DNA of 64,000 nt from Ruminiclostridium papyrosolvens C7 (GTDB taxonomy: Bacteria > Bacillota > Clostridia > Acetivibrionales > DSM-1351), in contig NZ_ATAY01000098.1 of assembly GCF_000421965.1 (NCBI RefSeq), positions 1 to 64,000 of the forward strand, in the 5' to 3' direction. Positions within the stretch are counted from its first letter, which is position 1. Every line of letters starts with the position of its first letter. Both the position numbers and the translations under genes were made by a program. The notes below the pieces were generated by a model, which did not search any database, was not told the origin of the DNA, and saw only the letters and a list, made by a program, of their open reading frames with translations. Below, piece after piece: positions 38,801 through 46,356 of this stretch.

Positions 38801-41343
38801 GGAGAACACAAGGATATAAGCGCAAGTATGAGCCATCCCCTGCTGCTGTATCTGAAAAGCCACACGGCCAGTAATGCTATAAGTGCCAAAACGGGCTGAA
38901 CCAGACTTCTCCTTAAGTTGTCTATCATCTTCCAGCGTGACAGCAAAGATAAAGGATTTTTGCCCAGTATCCACGGAAGCAGTTGCCAGTCCCCTCTTGT
39001 CCAGCGGTGAAGTCTCATCATAAATGAATTGTACTTTGCAGGGTAGCCGTCAATCAATTCTATATCTGTAACAAGAGCAGTTCTTAAAAAACTGCCTTCC
39101 AACAGGTCATGGCTTAACACACTGTTCTCAGGTATTGTTTTATCAAGAGCCATTCTGAAAACATCAACATCATATATGCCCTTCCCGGTAAATATTCCTT
39201 CGCCAAAAACATCCTGATATACATCAGATACTGTTGTTGTATACGGGTCAATACCTCCCTGCCCTGCAAATACTCTGGTAAAAAGGGATATTCCTGCACT
39301 TTCAATGTTTACGTCAACACGAGGCTGCATAATACCGTAACCTTTGGTTACAATCCCCTTTTCAGCATCAAAATAAGCCTTGTTCAAGGGATGAGCCATA
39401 GCTCCTACCATCTGTTTTGCAGTATCCAAAGGAAGCTGCGTATCCGCATCCAAAGTTATTACATACTTGATATTAGGCAGAGAAACAATATCGCCACTGT
39501 TAAATACATAGCTGGTATTTCTGTCTCCCCCAAGAAGTCTGTTAAATTCTACAATTGCCCCTCTTTTTCTTTCCCACCCCAGCCACTTACTCTGCTTTTC
39601 GTTGTAGGTTCTTTTCCTGCAGAAAAAATAAAAAATAGGTTTGCCTTCGCTCTGGCCGTATTTACTGTTTAAATCCTTTACCCTTTTTATGGCAGCCTCT
39701 ACTATTCCATTATCATCAGAGAGGGTTTCTTCATCTGCATCCTTGAAATCTCCGACAAGGCTAAAATATATATTGTTGCCTTTGTTGGCAAGATAATAAA
39801 TTTCAAGATTATCTATAAGTTCCAGCGTTCTCTTTACATTAGGTATAAGGGTAGGAATAATTACCATAGTCGCCCAATCCTCCGGGATGCCATCCTTGAG
39901 TTCCAGTTTTGGAAGCCGTGCTGGCTTTGCAACCCTGCTTATGCAGCTGTTGAGTACCGCCACAACTATCTCGCTTGCAGGAATTATTGAAAGTATTCCG
40001 ACCAGTATAGCCAAAACTATTAGCCCGTCCTTTTCCCTTACAACGCTGCTCATTGTAGGGATAAGTGCAATTAAAACAGAGAAAATCACTATGGCTGAAA
40101 TATAACATCTCTCACGGTTTTTAAAGAACGGGGGCTTATTGTTTCCAAGCCGGTCAGTAAGAATACTGCTTCCATTTCCGGCAAGATAATATCCTACATG
40201 GTTTTCAGCAGATATGAAAGAATTCTGTTGGTACTTTTCCTTTGCCAAATCTACGCACAATCTGGCTATGTTTATTTCAGTTGTATCGTATTTGCTCCCC
40301 ATTTTCATCACTATGTCCCTGTACTGGTTTCTGGAATTGAAGTCCATTTGTGAATATATTCCACAGGGGTCAAGCTTGAGGATTCTCTCAACTTCACTTA
40401 ATTCCTCGAACAGGACAGTATTATCAAAGTTAGATAATGCTCTGAAGCCGTTAATAACATTTCCTATGGATACCTGAAGTGTTGCCTGATTAAAATGATC
40501 TTCTGAGATAAGGTTGTCTGTTGAAGTACTTTTCTGAATAAGAATACTGTCCAAACATTCAATCATCCATAGAGTTTTTGCCCCATCCTTTCGCAGCTTT
40601 TTGATAAGATGCTCCGCAAAAGCAGGGGTTATTTCGTCAAGCTGTTCTATATGTCTTTTGAAATCATCGCAATTCTCATTATTATGTCTGATCCCATTAA
40701 CTATATTATCTGCCCTGTACCAATCCTGACGGTTTGTATTCATCCTGTCGCAAACAGTCCAGAGTTTTTCTAAAAGAGCCGCCTTTAGCATTGTTGATAG
40801 CATCCAAAGCTCCTGTATTGAAAGGAAAGTGTACTTCTGATACGCAGTTATGAAGTCCCTTATTATCCTTTCATTGACATTGCCGTCACAATGGGACACT
40901 AAATCCGCCGCTATTGCAAATACCCTTGGATACCCTGCATAAGCACCCTCAGATATTACAGGCACCGCTTGTCTTGCTTCGCTTAATTCTTTTAGAAGGA
41001 TGCTTTTTTGTTCTTCAATAATATAGAAGTTATCCAAAAGCCACTCCGCAGCCGGAGGAACAGGAAAAGACGCAGAAATATCTATATTGAATTTATGGTA
41101 GGTCTCAAGAACATTTTGGAAATTTCTTTCAATTCTTTCCCGAATCTTATTTATTCCTGAGCTTCTTTTTTCCGTAACCTGTTTCTTCGCCAACTGCTCG
41201 GCATGTCTCATTAAATCATCAGGATTGAGGACTACATCTTCTATCTGAACATCATAAGAGGGTCTGTTTCTTAGAACAAGTCCTATCAAACCTGCAATAA
41301 TGGCAATTAGTGTTATTATTAGGATAATTGATATATTATTCAT
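32875..41343 (-). CDS. Cyclic beta-1,2-glucan synthase-like protein (GT84 + GH94)
   Basis: 2822 aa, the length class of Agrobacterium ChvB and Brucella Cgs. One N-terminal TM is followed by more TM segments around 420-470 and 830-1020. A family-84-type glycosyltransferase core contains a DAD metal motif (TLDADTQLPLD, near residue 630). A glycoamylase-like segment lies around 1300-1500 (GLASWTGTMFEYLMPRLL, WGISESCYYAFD). The C-terminal GH94 phosphorylase-like module has GGGDWNDGMN near residue 2500, containing the family's general-acid Asp. Known relatives make and cyclise beta-1,2-glucan at the membrane. GGTGAT precedes the ATG. Single gene; product identity is inferred from architecture. Confidence 0.88.
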   Translation of the reverse strand: MNNISIILIITLIAIIAGLIGLVLRNRPSYDVQIEDVVLNPDDLMRHAEQLAKKQVTEKRSSGINKIRERIERNFQNVLETYHKFNIDISASFPVPPAAEWLLDNFYIIEEQKSILLKELSEARQAVPVISEGAYAGYPRVFAIAADLVSHCDGNVNERIIRDFITAYQKYTFLSIQELWMLSTMLKAALLEKLWTVCDRMNTNRQDWYRADNIVNGIRHNNENCDDFKRHIEQLDEITPAFAEHLIKKLRKDGAKTLWMIECLDSILIQKSTSTDNLISEDHFNQATLQVSIGNVINGFRALSNFDNTVLFEELSEVERILKLDPCGIYSQMDFNSRNQYRDIVMKMGSKYDTTEINIARLCVDLAKEKYQQNSFISAENHVGYYLAGNGSSILTDRLGNNKPPFFKNRERCYISAIVIFSVLIALIPTMSSVVREKDGLIVLAILVGILSIIPASEIVVAVLNSCISRVAKPARLPKLELKDGIPEDWATMVIIPTLIPNVKRTLELIDNLEIYYLANKGNNIYFSLVGDFKDADEETLSDDNGIVEAAIKRVKDLNSKYGQSEGKPIFYFFCRKRTYNEKQSKWLGWERKRGAIVEFNRLLGGDRNTSYVFNSGDIVSLPNIKYVITLDADTQLPLDTAKQMVGAMAHPLNKAYFDAEKGIVTKGYGIMQPRVDVNIESAGISLFTRVFAGQGGIDPYTTTVSDVYQDVFGEGIFTGKGIYDVDVFRMALDKTIPENSVLSHDLLEGSFLRTALVTDIELIDGYPAKYNSFMMRLHRWTRGDWQLLPWILGKNPLSLLSRWKMIDNLRRSLVQPVLALIALLAVWLFRYSSRGWLILALISLCSPVLNYFVQLVLAGNYKIYIAKRRTTIITGFKAILLQLGLLITFLPYQAELMVNAVSKSIYRVYLSKQNLLEWVTAADMEMSLKNGVGSYYRRMWFSPVYSAIILLLSILYRKEFLPLAAAAFILWVLSPWIAYIISLPTTKDNALLDSAGMEEVRLLARRTWCYFDEFAGPEENYLPADNYQEEPYKGAAHRTSPTNIGLLLVSNLAARDMGYINTLDFLTRIENTINTVEKMDKWNGHLYNWYNTATLEVLRPKFISTVDSGNFIGYLMVLQEGLSGLMESPIYDFSTIEGLFDLLEICNSEIDSSKAYFDTELLKKLVDRDNIEESYKNLLPAVLKLVDELDKSKKTGYWLKKLDSCIITFNTEYTKYKENLFAPIQNISQEMQRIQQLQTKVQQLIDAMEFKYLFDPVRNLFTIGFDVEEGHASKSYYDLFASEARQTSLVAIARGEAGRQHWFKLGRKLVRVNGMKGLASWTGTMFEYLMPRLLIKSYSNTLIDKTYEFVVKTQIKYGLANKAPWGISESCYYAFDIGLNYQYRAFGVPQLGLKRGLANDFVAAPYATVMALDIAPRECVENIHRFKEIGAVGNFGLYEAVDFTSSRMSKNQSCAVVKCYMVHHQGMSMLALVNFFKNNIMQERFHSNPLIKAVDSLLQEKFPAAAVISKEFREQPVGGVRKNINHEDTVIREYERLTAYPNMHLLSNGSYYLMITDKGSGYGKLHSMAVYRWINDYMQSSGAFIYIRNVNSNEFWSTTYNPTNTKPEAYKAIFAPHKAEFVRREGNIETNTEVIISSEDNTEVRRVSIHNHSNSKRVIELTSYMEVVLTQPEADSAHPAFSKLFVKTEYVDEYNGLLAMRRKRDDIKQTTWGYHIASTNGKVYGHVEYETDRSLFIGRNRNLANPRAMEPDRPLSNSVGSVLDPVFSLRIRVIVEPGESTVVNFCMGACDSRKTGVEMLSKYSDPAAADRVIEMAWTRSVVEAGFIDVDADDEKAYLRLLPRMLFGIDRRNQAEYILRNSLSQSDLWPFGISGDLPIVLVTVKSRDSFEEVDWALKLHDFYRIKGVVFDLVILLTDEESYIQPIFEMIRDMAASGRSYDLLDKRGGIFIRNSRQMNEEQKNLLFACAKIVVDADKGIPSLIEVIESIEKSLNVEIHGTSEPYTETVTPTLISENPGKDTVTTEELLFFNGFGGFTKDGKEYVVELGAGMTTPAPWVNVIANERFGFICTESGGGYTWHLNSSQNKLTSWINDPITDTPSEIIYICNTQSGKVWSCTPLPVRETEPYTIRHGFGYTCFRHKSNGIDQTLTQFAAEEAAVKISILKLENTTTSEMILETAYYFRPVLGTEFSQTSPYIVTGFDEASNAILIDNVYNADFRGLRAFLACSESVVSYTGSRMKFFGPDMEISNPAGMREELDSNTGAGIDSCAVLKAGIRLKPGESREIVFLIGQDNLERVSEVIKGLRNTEQVKNELEKVKDSWNRRLGQIQVNTPDISINLMLNGWLQYQVLSCRIWARSGFYQAGGAFGFRDQLQDVMSVVYSLPELTKNQILLHCRHQFPEGDVQHWWHNQKMNGIRTRYSDDLLWLPYVTCDYINVTGDFEILNMEERYITSPTLNENEHERYEIPSDSGLKGTVYDHCVRAIDQGLKFGIHGIPLMGGGDWNDGMNLVGVNGKGESIWLGWFMYCVLLRMIPICSKMGDSQRAEKYKTKADAIIESIEREAWDGSWYRRAYFDDGTPLGSIENDECKIDSLSQSWAAITGAAKNSRVEEAMGAVEKYLVDRRNGLIKLLTPPFYDSELNPGYIKGYLPGVRENGGQYTHAATWVIYAFSRLGNGERAWELFNMINPVNHARTKNESMTYKVEPYVMAADVYAVYPNEGRGGWTWYTGAAGWMYRIGIDHLLGIKKQGNSILLDPCIPQSMNEYSVRYVYGSSVYNITVKNQGHKNRNVQRITIDGKTTETNRIELVDDGRTHEVEAIM

Positions 41344-41382
41344 ATATGTATATCACCGTTTATCTTAAAATTTTTTTATAAC

Positions 41383-41430
41383 AAAAAACTAAACATCAAT
41401 AATTATGTTTCCCTAAAATTGAATGTTTAG
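41383..41430 (-). terminator. Terminator after the lipoprotein gene
   Basis: On the minus strand CTAAACATTCAAT pairs with ATTGATGTTTAG (1-nt bulge), then TTTTTTG. It lies 33 bp past the lipoprotein stop and ahead of the glucan synthase start, so the two genes are separate units. Confidence 0.75.
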
Positions 41431-41462
41431 TCATTTGGTGAAATACATATTCATATTTAAAT

Positions 41463-42101
41463 TTAATCTTTTAATTTAAGCAGGTTAATATCTATGATTT
41501 TTGTAATTGTTTTACCTGAGGAATTATCGTAAAAGCTGTATGTAAGATTCCCTTTATTATCCTTTTTCAATTCTGGCGAATAGCTTTTACTGCTTATGGA
41601 AAATTCACCGATATTGTTATAGTACCCTATTTTAAAGTCTTTTGTAACATAGTACATTTTATATGTATTTAAATTGGAAGATGCATATTGACCTATAAGA
41701 AAATCAAAATTCCCATCTTTATTATAATCCTTTAAAGTTATATCTATTTTATTTTTAAAGGTCAGCTCTTCATTAATTGGGTATGATTCAATAACACGAT
41801 CCTGTAGTGTCTCAATAATACACAGTTTGAAGTTTCCTGTCCAGTTGGGCCCTGAATCACTTCCCGGGAGATACTGTTCATGATACTCACCTTTGAACAT
41901 TCTCAGTGCCAGTATATAGTCAGCTTTTCCCATACTGTTTAACGAGCAGCTACCTAAGGTTACTTCCGTATTAACCTTAACACCCGGAGTACTTTCAGTT
42001 TGACTGACATCTTGTGTATTGACTGCCCCCTGCTGTCCATTGCAACCGCACAATACTATTAATAATAGTGCAATCATAGAAATAAAACGATTAATTTTCA
42101 T
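41463..42101 (-). CDS. Lipoprotein of unknown function
   Basis: 212 aa. A signal peptide ends in a lipobox (LIVLCGC; lipidated Cys near residue 18-20, then NGQQG). The mature protein is beta-rich, with one DYNKDGNFDFLIG stretch (about 127-139), a Ca2+-binding-loop-like or FG-GAP-like motif found in surface proteins. Family not recognised. The RBS is poor (GGAATTAG). It has its own terminator and stands upstream of the glucan synthase on the same strand. Confidence 0.75.
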   Translation of the reverse strand: MKINRFISMIALLLIVLCGCNGQQGAVNTQDVSQTESTPGVKVNTEVTLGSCSLNSMGKADYILALRMFKGEYHEQYLPGSDSGPNWTGNFKLCIIETLQDRVIESYPINEELTFKNKIDITLKDYNKDGNFDFLIGQYASSNLNTYKMYYVTKDFKIGYYNNIGEFSISSKSYSPELKKDNKGNLTYSFYDNSSGKTITKIIDINLLKLKD

Positions 42102-42281
42102 TGTAACTAATTCCTTTTAATAAATGAGCTTGAAATATCTTTATTGTATAGCTACTTACAGCACTGTTCAAAATATCATCCTTCCTAACAATGTAATTAA
42201 ATGGTTTATTTGTAACTCAATTACATTACTTTATCGGCTTTTTTTATATCAACCTTTAATTATTTTGCATTCATCATAGTC

Positions 42282-42311
42282 TTGACAATAAAGCATTTTT
42301 TAATATATGGT
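42282..42311 (+). promoter_or_regulatory. Promoter of the thioesterase gene
   Basis: TTGACA (42282-42287) is a perfect -35; TATGGT follows after 18 bp (alternatively TATATG after 16 bp). It lies about 50 bp before the ATG of the hotdog thioesterase. Confidence 0.55.
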
Positions 42312-42358
42312 AATAGTTATAGCTATATGAACTTAACAATTTAACGGAGGCATTCATA

Positions 42359-42817
42359 ATGCAACAGGAACATCTTTCATGGCTTTATAAATATTTATTG
42401 GAAACGTACCAAGCTCCCATACTTGAAAATTTTCTTCAGCTTGAAATAGCTGAACTGGCTGAAGGGAAATTTATATGCAAGACAAAAATTCTTGACAGGC
42501 ATTGTAATATTTATGGCTTTGTCCATGGAGGAACTCTGGCTTCATTATCTGATATAGTCATGGGAGTTTCCTGTATTACACTTAAAAAGCGAGTTGTAAC
42601 GATAGATATGAACAACAGCTATATAAAAAATTCACCTGTAGGCTGCAGCCTCACCGCGATAGGCGAGGTAATAAGCAACGGTAAAACCATTATGAGGGCT
42701 TCCGGTCAGATATTCAACGAACAGCAGCAGCTTCTTGTACGGTCACAGGCATCATATTTTGTAACAGGTGATTTTTGTGAAAATGACTTTCCTGTATTAA
42801 AAAAAATGCCTCAATGA
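42359..42817 (+). CDS. PaaI-family hotdog-fold thioesterase
   Basis: 152 aa acyl-CoA thioesterase-like protein. The hotdog helix carries YGFVHGGTLASLSDIVMG (about 57-74), the HGG motif with an acidic residue on the central helix as in PaaI/YbgC-type enzymes. VVTIDMNNSYIKNSPVG is the next strand. The substrate is unknown; relatives hydrolyse phenylacetyl- or other aryl/acyl-CoA. GGAGG lies 8 nt before the ATG. Its stop codon lies within a terminator hairpin. Confidence 0.85.
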   Translation: MQQEHLSWLYKYLLETYQAPILENFLQLEIAELAEGKFICKTKILDRHCNIYGFVHGGTLASLSDIVMGVSCITLKKRVVTIDMNNSYIKNSPVGCSLTAIGEVISNGKTIMRASGQIFNEQQQLLVRSQASYFVTGDFCENDFPVLKKMPQ

Positions 42818-42840
42818 TTTTAAATCATGAGACATTTTTC
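42803..42840 (+). terminator. Terminator overlapping the thioesterase stop
   Basis: AAAATGCCTCAATGATTT pairs with AAATCATGAGACATTTT (one mismatch, one bulge), then T-rich sequence. The hairpin includes the final codons of the thioesterase. Confidence 0.65.
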
Positions 42841-42881
42841 TAGTGAAAAAACGAATTATAATTAATAGGGAGGTTTTGCTG

Positions 42882-43064
42882 ATGAAGGCTAAATCAAACT
42901 GTGACTGCTGCATTAATTACCTATACGATGAAGAATACGGCACTTATTACTGTCAGGTAAATCTGGACGAGGATGAAATGCTAAGATTTATGACAAAATC
43001 CTTTAACAGCTGCCCATACTTTCAATTTAATGATGAATATAAAACCGTAAGAAAGCAAATGTAA
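42882..43064 (+). CDS. Small Cys-containing protein (DUF6472-like)
   Basis: 60 aa. Cys at 7, 9, 10, 24 and 44 (NCDCC, YYCQVN, SCPYF) with a central acidic DEDEMLRF, a pattern of small conserved clostridial proteins that I associate with DUF6472. A zinc or other metal site is plausible. The frame opens at 42843, but the ATG at 42882 follows GGGAGG by 8 nt and begins at the conserved MKAKSNCDCC. It converges on pflA; a link to PFL activation is only suggested by position. Confidence 0.7.
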   Translation: MKAKSNCDCCINYLYDEEYGTYYCQVNLDEDEMLRFMTKSFNSCPYFQFNDEYKTVRKQM

Positions 43065-43079
43065 AATTTTTACGGTTTT
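43041..43079. terminator. Bidirectional terminator overlapping two stop codons
   Basis: AAAACCGTAA (43041-43050) pairs with TTACGGTTTT (43070-43079). It spans the 3' ends of the small Cys protein gene and convergent pflA, whose stop codons are only 6 bp apart. Confidence 0.65.
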
Positions 43080-43792
43080 CCTGTGGTCAGAATGTTTTTA
43101 GCTCTGTCTACTTCTTCCTGTGAAGGGGACGACACTCCCTCCAGAGGGTATTCTACGTTTAGTTTCTCCCATTTGACCTTTCCCATAGAGTGGTACGGAA
43201 GAACCTCTATTTTCTCTATATTTTTAAATCCCTTTAAATAATTATATGCTGCCAGCAAATCCTCTTCATCGTCAGTATAACCCGGTACAAGGACGTATCT
43301 TATCCAGACAGGTTTTCCAATTTCACCAAGATAGCTGGAAAACAGCTTTATGCGTTCATTTTCCACACCTGTCAATTCCAAATGCTTCTTTGCGTTTGCC
43401 TGCTTTAAGTCCAGTAGTACAAGGTCTGTGTACTCAAGTGTTTCCTTGATATCTTCCACATTGACGTAGCCGGAAGTGTCCACAGCAGTATGTATCCCTG
43501 CTTCACGGCACAATTTAAACAGTTCCGTTACAAATTCATGCTGTATTAACGGCTCTCCTCCGCTGACTGTTATTCCTCCATGTGAGGCTTCTATAAAGTT
43601 TCTGTATTTCAGTACTTCCTTCATAACCTCCTGAGGGGTGTACAGTTTTGCACCCTCCGAGCTCCATGCATCTCTGTTATGGCAGTACTTACATCGCAGC
43701 GGGCAGCCTTTGAGAAATACTATAAATCTAATCCCGGGACCATCTACAGTCCCAAAGGTTTCAAACGAGTGTACTCTTCCTTTGATTTCCAT
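43070..43792 (-). CDS. pflA: Pyruvate formate-lyase activating enzyme
   Basis: 240 aa radical SAM enzyme that installs the glycyl radical on PflB. The cluster motif is Cys30-x3-Cys34-x2-Cys37 (CPLRCKYCHN). GGITVSGGEPLIQ and DTSGYVN follow, then YVLVPGYTDDEEDL as in other PflA. It follows pflB on the same strand, separated by 108 bp with an intercistronic hairpin. Confidence 0.96.
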   Translation of the reverse strand: MEIKGRVHSFETFGTVDGPGIRFIVFLKGCPLRCKYCHNRDAWSSEGAKLYTPQEVMKEVLKYRNFIEASHGGITVSGGEPLIQHEFVTELFKLCREAGIHTAVDTSGYVNVEDIKETLEYTDLVLLDLKQANAKKHLELTGVENERIKLFSSYLGEIGKPVWIRYVLVPGYTDDEEDLLAAYNYLKGFKNIEKIEVLPYHSMGKVKWEKLNVEYPLEGVSSPSQEEVDRAKNILTTGKP

Positions 43793-43838
43793 CAGAATTA
43801 CCTCCTTAAAACTGCAACCCCCGTATAAAGATTAAATC

Positions 43839-43893
43839 CGGGGCAGCTTCCGAGGAAATTTCTTTGACTGAATTATTCCTCGGAAGCTGTCCG
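43839..43893 (-). terminator. Intercistronic hairpin between pflB and pflA
   Basis: CAGCTTCCGAGGAA (43844-43857) pairs perfectly with TTCCTCGGAAGCTG (43876-43889), with partial G/C extension outside. No U run follows on the minus strand, so it is more likely an RNA stabiliser or attenuator that lowers pflA relative to pflB than a full terminator. Confidence 0.55.
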
Positions 43894-43900
43894 GCTGTAG

Positions 43901-46129
43901 CTATATGTTTTCGTGTATAGTTCTGTTGATTACATCAAGCTGCTGTTCCCTCGTCAACTTTATAAAGTTTACCGCATAGCCGGAAACCCTTATTGTAAGC
44001 TGAGGATACTTTTCAGGGTGCTCCATTGCATCCATCAGCATTTCCCTTTCAAATACATTTATATTAATGTGATGTCCGCCTTCCTTAAAGTAAGAGTCTA
44101 GCATTGACGCAAGGTTGCTTATCCTTGTATCTTCCTCTCTTCCAAGTGCTTTTGGAATTATGGAAAATGTATAAGATATACCATCCTGTGCAAACTGGTA
44201 AGGTAGCTTTGCTATGGATTGAAGTACTGCAAGTGCTCCGTTCAGGTCCCTTCCGTGCATTGGATTTGCACCCGGTCCGAAAGGTTCGCCCGCTTTTCTT
44301 CCGTCAGGTGTATTGCCTGTCTTCGCTCCATATACCACATTTGATGTAATAGTGAGTACTGAAAGAGTAGGAACAGAATGTCTGTAAGTCCTCTGTTTCT
44401 CCAACTTTTCCATAAAACGTTTCACCAACATTACTGCTATATTGTCTACACGGTTGTCATTATTTCCGAACTTTGGATAATCCCCTTCAATAGCATAGTC
44501 AACGGCGAGTCCATCTTCATTTCTTATTACTTTAACCTTTGCATACTTGATAGCGCTCAGGGAATCTGCAACTACGGACAATCCTGCTATTCCGCAAGCC
44601 ATGGTTCTTAATATATCCTTGTCGTGCAAAGACATCTGCAGTCTTTCATATGCGTATTTGTCGTGCATATAGTGTATAATATTCAGAGTGTTAATGTAAA
44701 GCTTTGCAACCCATGTAAGTACAGCATCAAACCTCTTCATTACATCATCATAATCAAGATATTCAGTCTCAACTGCCTGCATTATAGGCCCTACCTGAAC
44801 TCCTGATTTTTCGTCACGCCCTCCGTTAATTGCATATAACAAAGCTTTTGCCATATTACAGCGGGCTCCGAAGAACTGCATCTGCTTTCCTATTCTCATG
44901 GCCGAAACACAGCATGCTATACCATAATCATCACCCCAATAATACCTCATTATGTCATCACTCTCATATTGAATGGAGCTTGTATTGATGGAAACGTATG
45001 AGCAGTATTTTTTGAAACCGTCAGGCAGATGCACCGACCATAGAACCGTTAAATTCGGCTCAGGTGCGTGTCCCAGATTAAACAACGTATGCAACATTCT
45101 AAAGGAATTCTTAGTTACAAGAGTACGTCCGTCAAGGCCCATACCTCCGATGCTCTCGGTTACCCAAGTGGGGTCGCCGGAAAACAGTTTTTCGTATTCC
45201 GGAGTCCTCAGAAATCTTACTAATCTCAGTTTCATAACAAAGTGGTCCACAAGCTCCTGGGCCTCTTCCTCAGTAAGTGTACCCTCCTTCATATCCCTCT
45301 CTATATAAATATCAAGGAATGTTGAAACTCTACCAAGACTCATTGCTGCACCGTTCTGCTCCTTTACTGCTCCCAGAAAACCGAAATACAGCCATTGGAA
45401 TGCTTCCTGTGCGGTTTCTGCAGGCCTTGAGATATCAAAGCCATACATTTCTGCCATTTGCTTTAAGTACTCAAGGGCTTTTATCTGGCTTTTTGTTTCT
45501 TCCCTCTCCTGAATGGTTTCACTGTCCATATAATCCATTTCTAGACTTGTAAGTTGCTTCTTTTTATCTTCAACGAGCCTGTCAACCCCGTACAATGCAA
45601 CCCTTCTGTAATCGCCGATTATTCTTCCTCTGCCATATGCATCAGGTAGCCCGGTTATGATACCAGCTTTTTTTGCCCTCATCATTTCAGGAGTGTATAC
45701 ATCGTAAACGCCGTCATTATGAGTTTTTCTATATTCAGTAAAGAGCTTTACAACGCTTTCGTCAATCTTTTTGCCGTAGGCCTCTCCACCCTTTACCACC
45801 ATCCTTATGCCCCCAAATGGCATTATACCCCTTTTCAAAGGTTGGTCAGTCTGCAAGCCTACAATTTTCTCCAGTTCTTTATCTATATATCCGGGGTCAT
45901 GAGAAGTCATTGTTGATATAATTTTTGTATCGACATCGAGGACTCCTCCGTTCTTCCTTTCCTCCTCCAGTTTGTCACTAACTTTTTTCCAGAGTTTTTG
46001 TGTCCTTTCCGTTGGACCCTTTAAAAAGGAATCATCCCCCTCATATGGTGTATAATTATTTACTATAAAATCCCTTACATCTATTTCCTCGGACCAATTC
46101 CCGTTTTTGAAATATCTCCATGCATCCAT
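43901..46129 (-). CDS. pflB: Formate C-acetyltransferase (pyruvate formate-lyase)
   Basis: 742 aa glycyl radical enzyme converting pyruvate + CoA to acetyl-CoA + formate. The adjacent catalytic cysteines are Cys406-Cys407 ([14 protein letters not shown]). The radical site is Gly717 in RVSGYAVNF near the C terminus. The N terminus is [21 protein letters not shown]. The frame opens at GTG 46138, but ATG 46129 has AGAGGTG just upstream and starts at the conserved MDAW. With pyk upstream in metabolism and pflA beside it, it is a main fermentation exit. Confidence 0.96.
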   Translation of the reverse strand: MDAWRYFKNGNWSEEIDVRDFIVNNYTPYEGDDSFLKGPTERTQKLWKKVSDKLEEERKNGGVLDVDTKIISTMTSHDPGYIDKELEKIVGLQTDQPLKRGIMPFGGIRMVVKGGEAYGKKIDESVVKLFTEYRKTHNDGVYDVYTPEMMRAKKAGIITGLPDAYGRGRIIGDYRRVALYGVDRLVEDKKKQLTSLEMDYMDSETIQEREETKSQIKALEYLKQMAEMYGFDISRPAETAQEAFQWLYFGFLGAVKEQNGAAMSLGRVSTFLDIYIERDMKEGTLTEEEAQELVDHFVMKLRLVRFLRTPEYEKLFSGDPTWVTESIGGMGLDGRTLVTKNSFRMLHTLFNLGHAPEPNLTVLWSVHLPDGFKKYCSYVSINTSSIQYESDDIMRYYWGDDYGIACCVSAMRIGKQMQFFGARCNMAKALLYAINGGRDEKSGVQVGPIMQAVETEYLDYDDVMKRFDAVLTWVAKLYINTLNIIHYMHDKYAYERLQMSLHDKDILRTMACGIAGLSVVADSLSAIKYAKVKVIRNEDGLAVDYAIEGDYPKFGNNDNRVDNIAVMLVKRFMEKLEKQRTYRHSVPTLSVLTITSNVVYGAKTGNTPDGRKAGEPFGPGANPMHGRDLNGALAVLQSIAKLPYQFAQDGISYTFSIIPKALGREEDTRISNLASMLDSYFKEGGHHININVFEREMLMDAMEHPEKYPQLTIRVSGYAVNFIKLTREQQLDVINRTIHENI

Positions 46130-46162
46130 TGTAAACACCTCTTTTTATATTGTGTTAATATA

Positions 46163-46192
46163 TTTATACCCAAAATAAGAAGTGAAAACCAA
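46163..46192 (-). promoter_or_regulatory. Candidate promoter of pflB-pflA
   Basis: TTGGTT, 18 bp, TATAAA on the minus strand, about 35 bp before the pflB start. The -35 and spacer are imperfect. Confidence 0.4.
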
Positions 46193-46225
46193 CAAAATTA
46201 CTGGGAATTTATAACACGCTATATG

Positions 46226-46260
46226 ATAAAAGCTTCATCCAAAGTGGATGAAGCTTTTAA
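46226..46260 (-). terminator. Terminator downstream of the PPC-domain gene
   Basis: TAAAAGCTTCATCC pairs perfectly with GGATGAAGCTTTTA around a 5-nt loop, with a short U run. It lies about 100 bp past the PPC gene stop and 97 bp before pflB, insulating the two. Confidence 0.75.
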
Positions 46261-46356
46261 ATACCGTTTCAGCATTAATTGTACTGCTTTTTATTATTTG
46301 CTTATTTTCCTATTTATAACTTATATTGGACTTAATGTCGATTCATATATTTTAGA

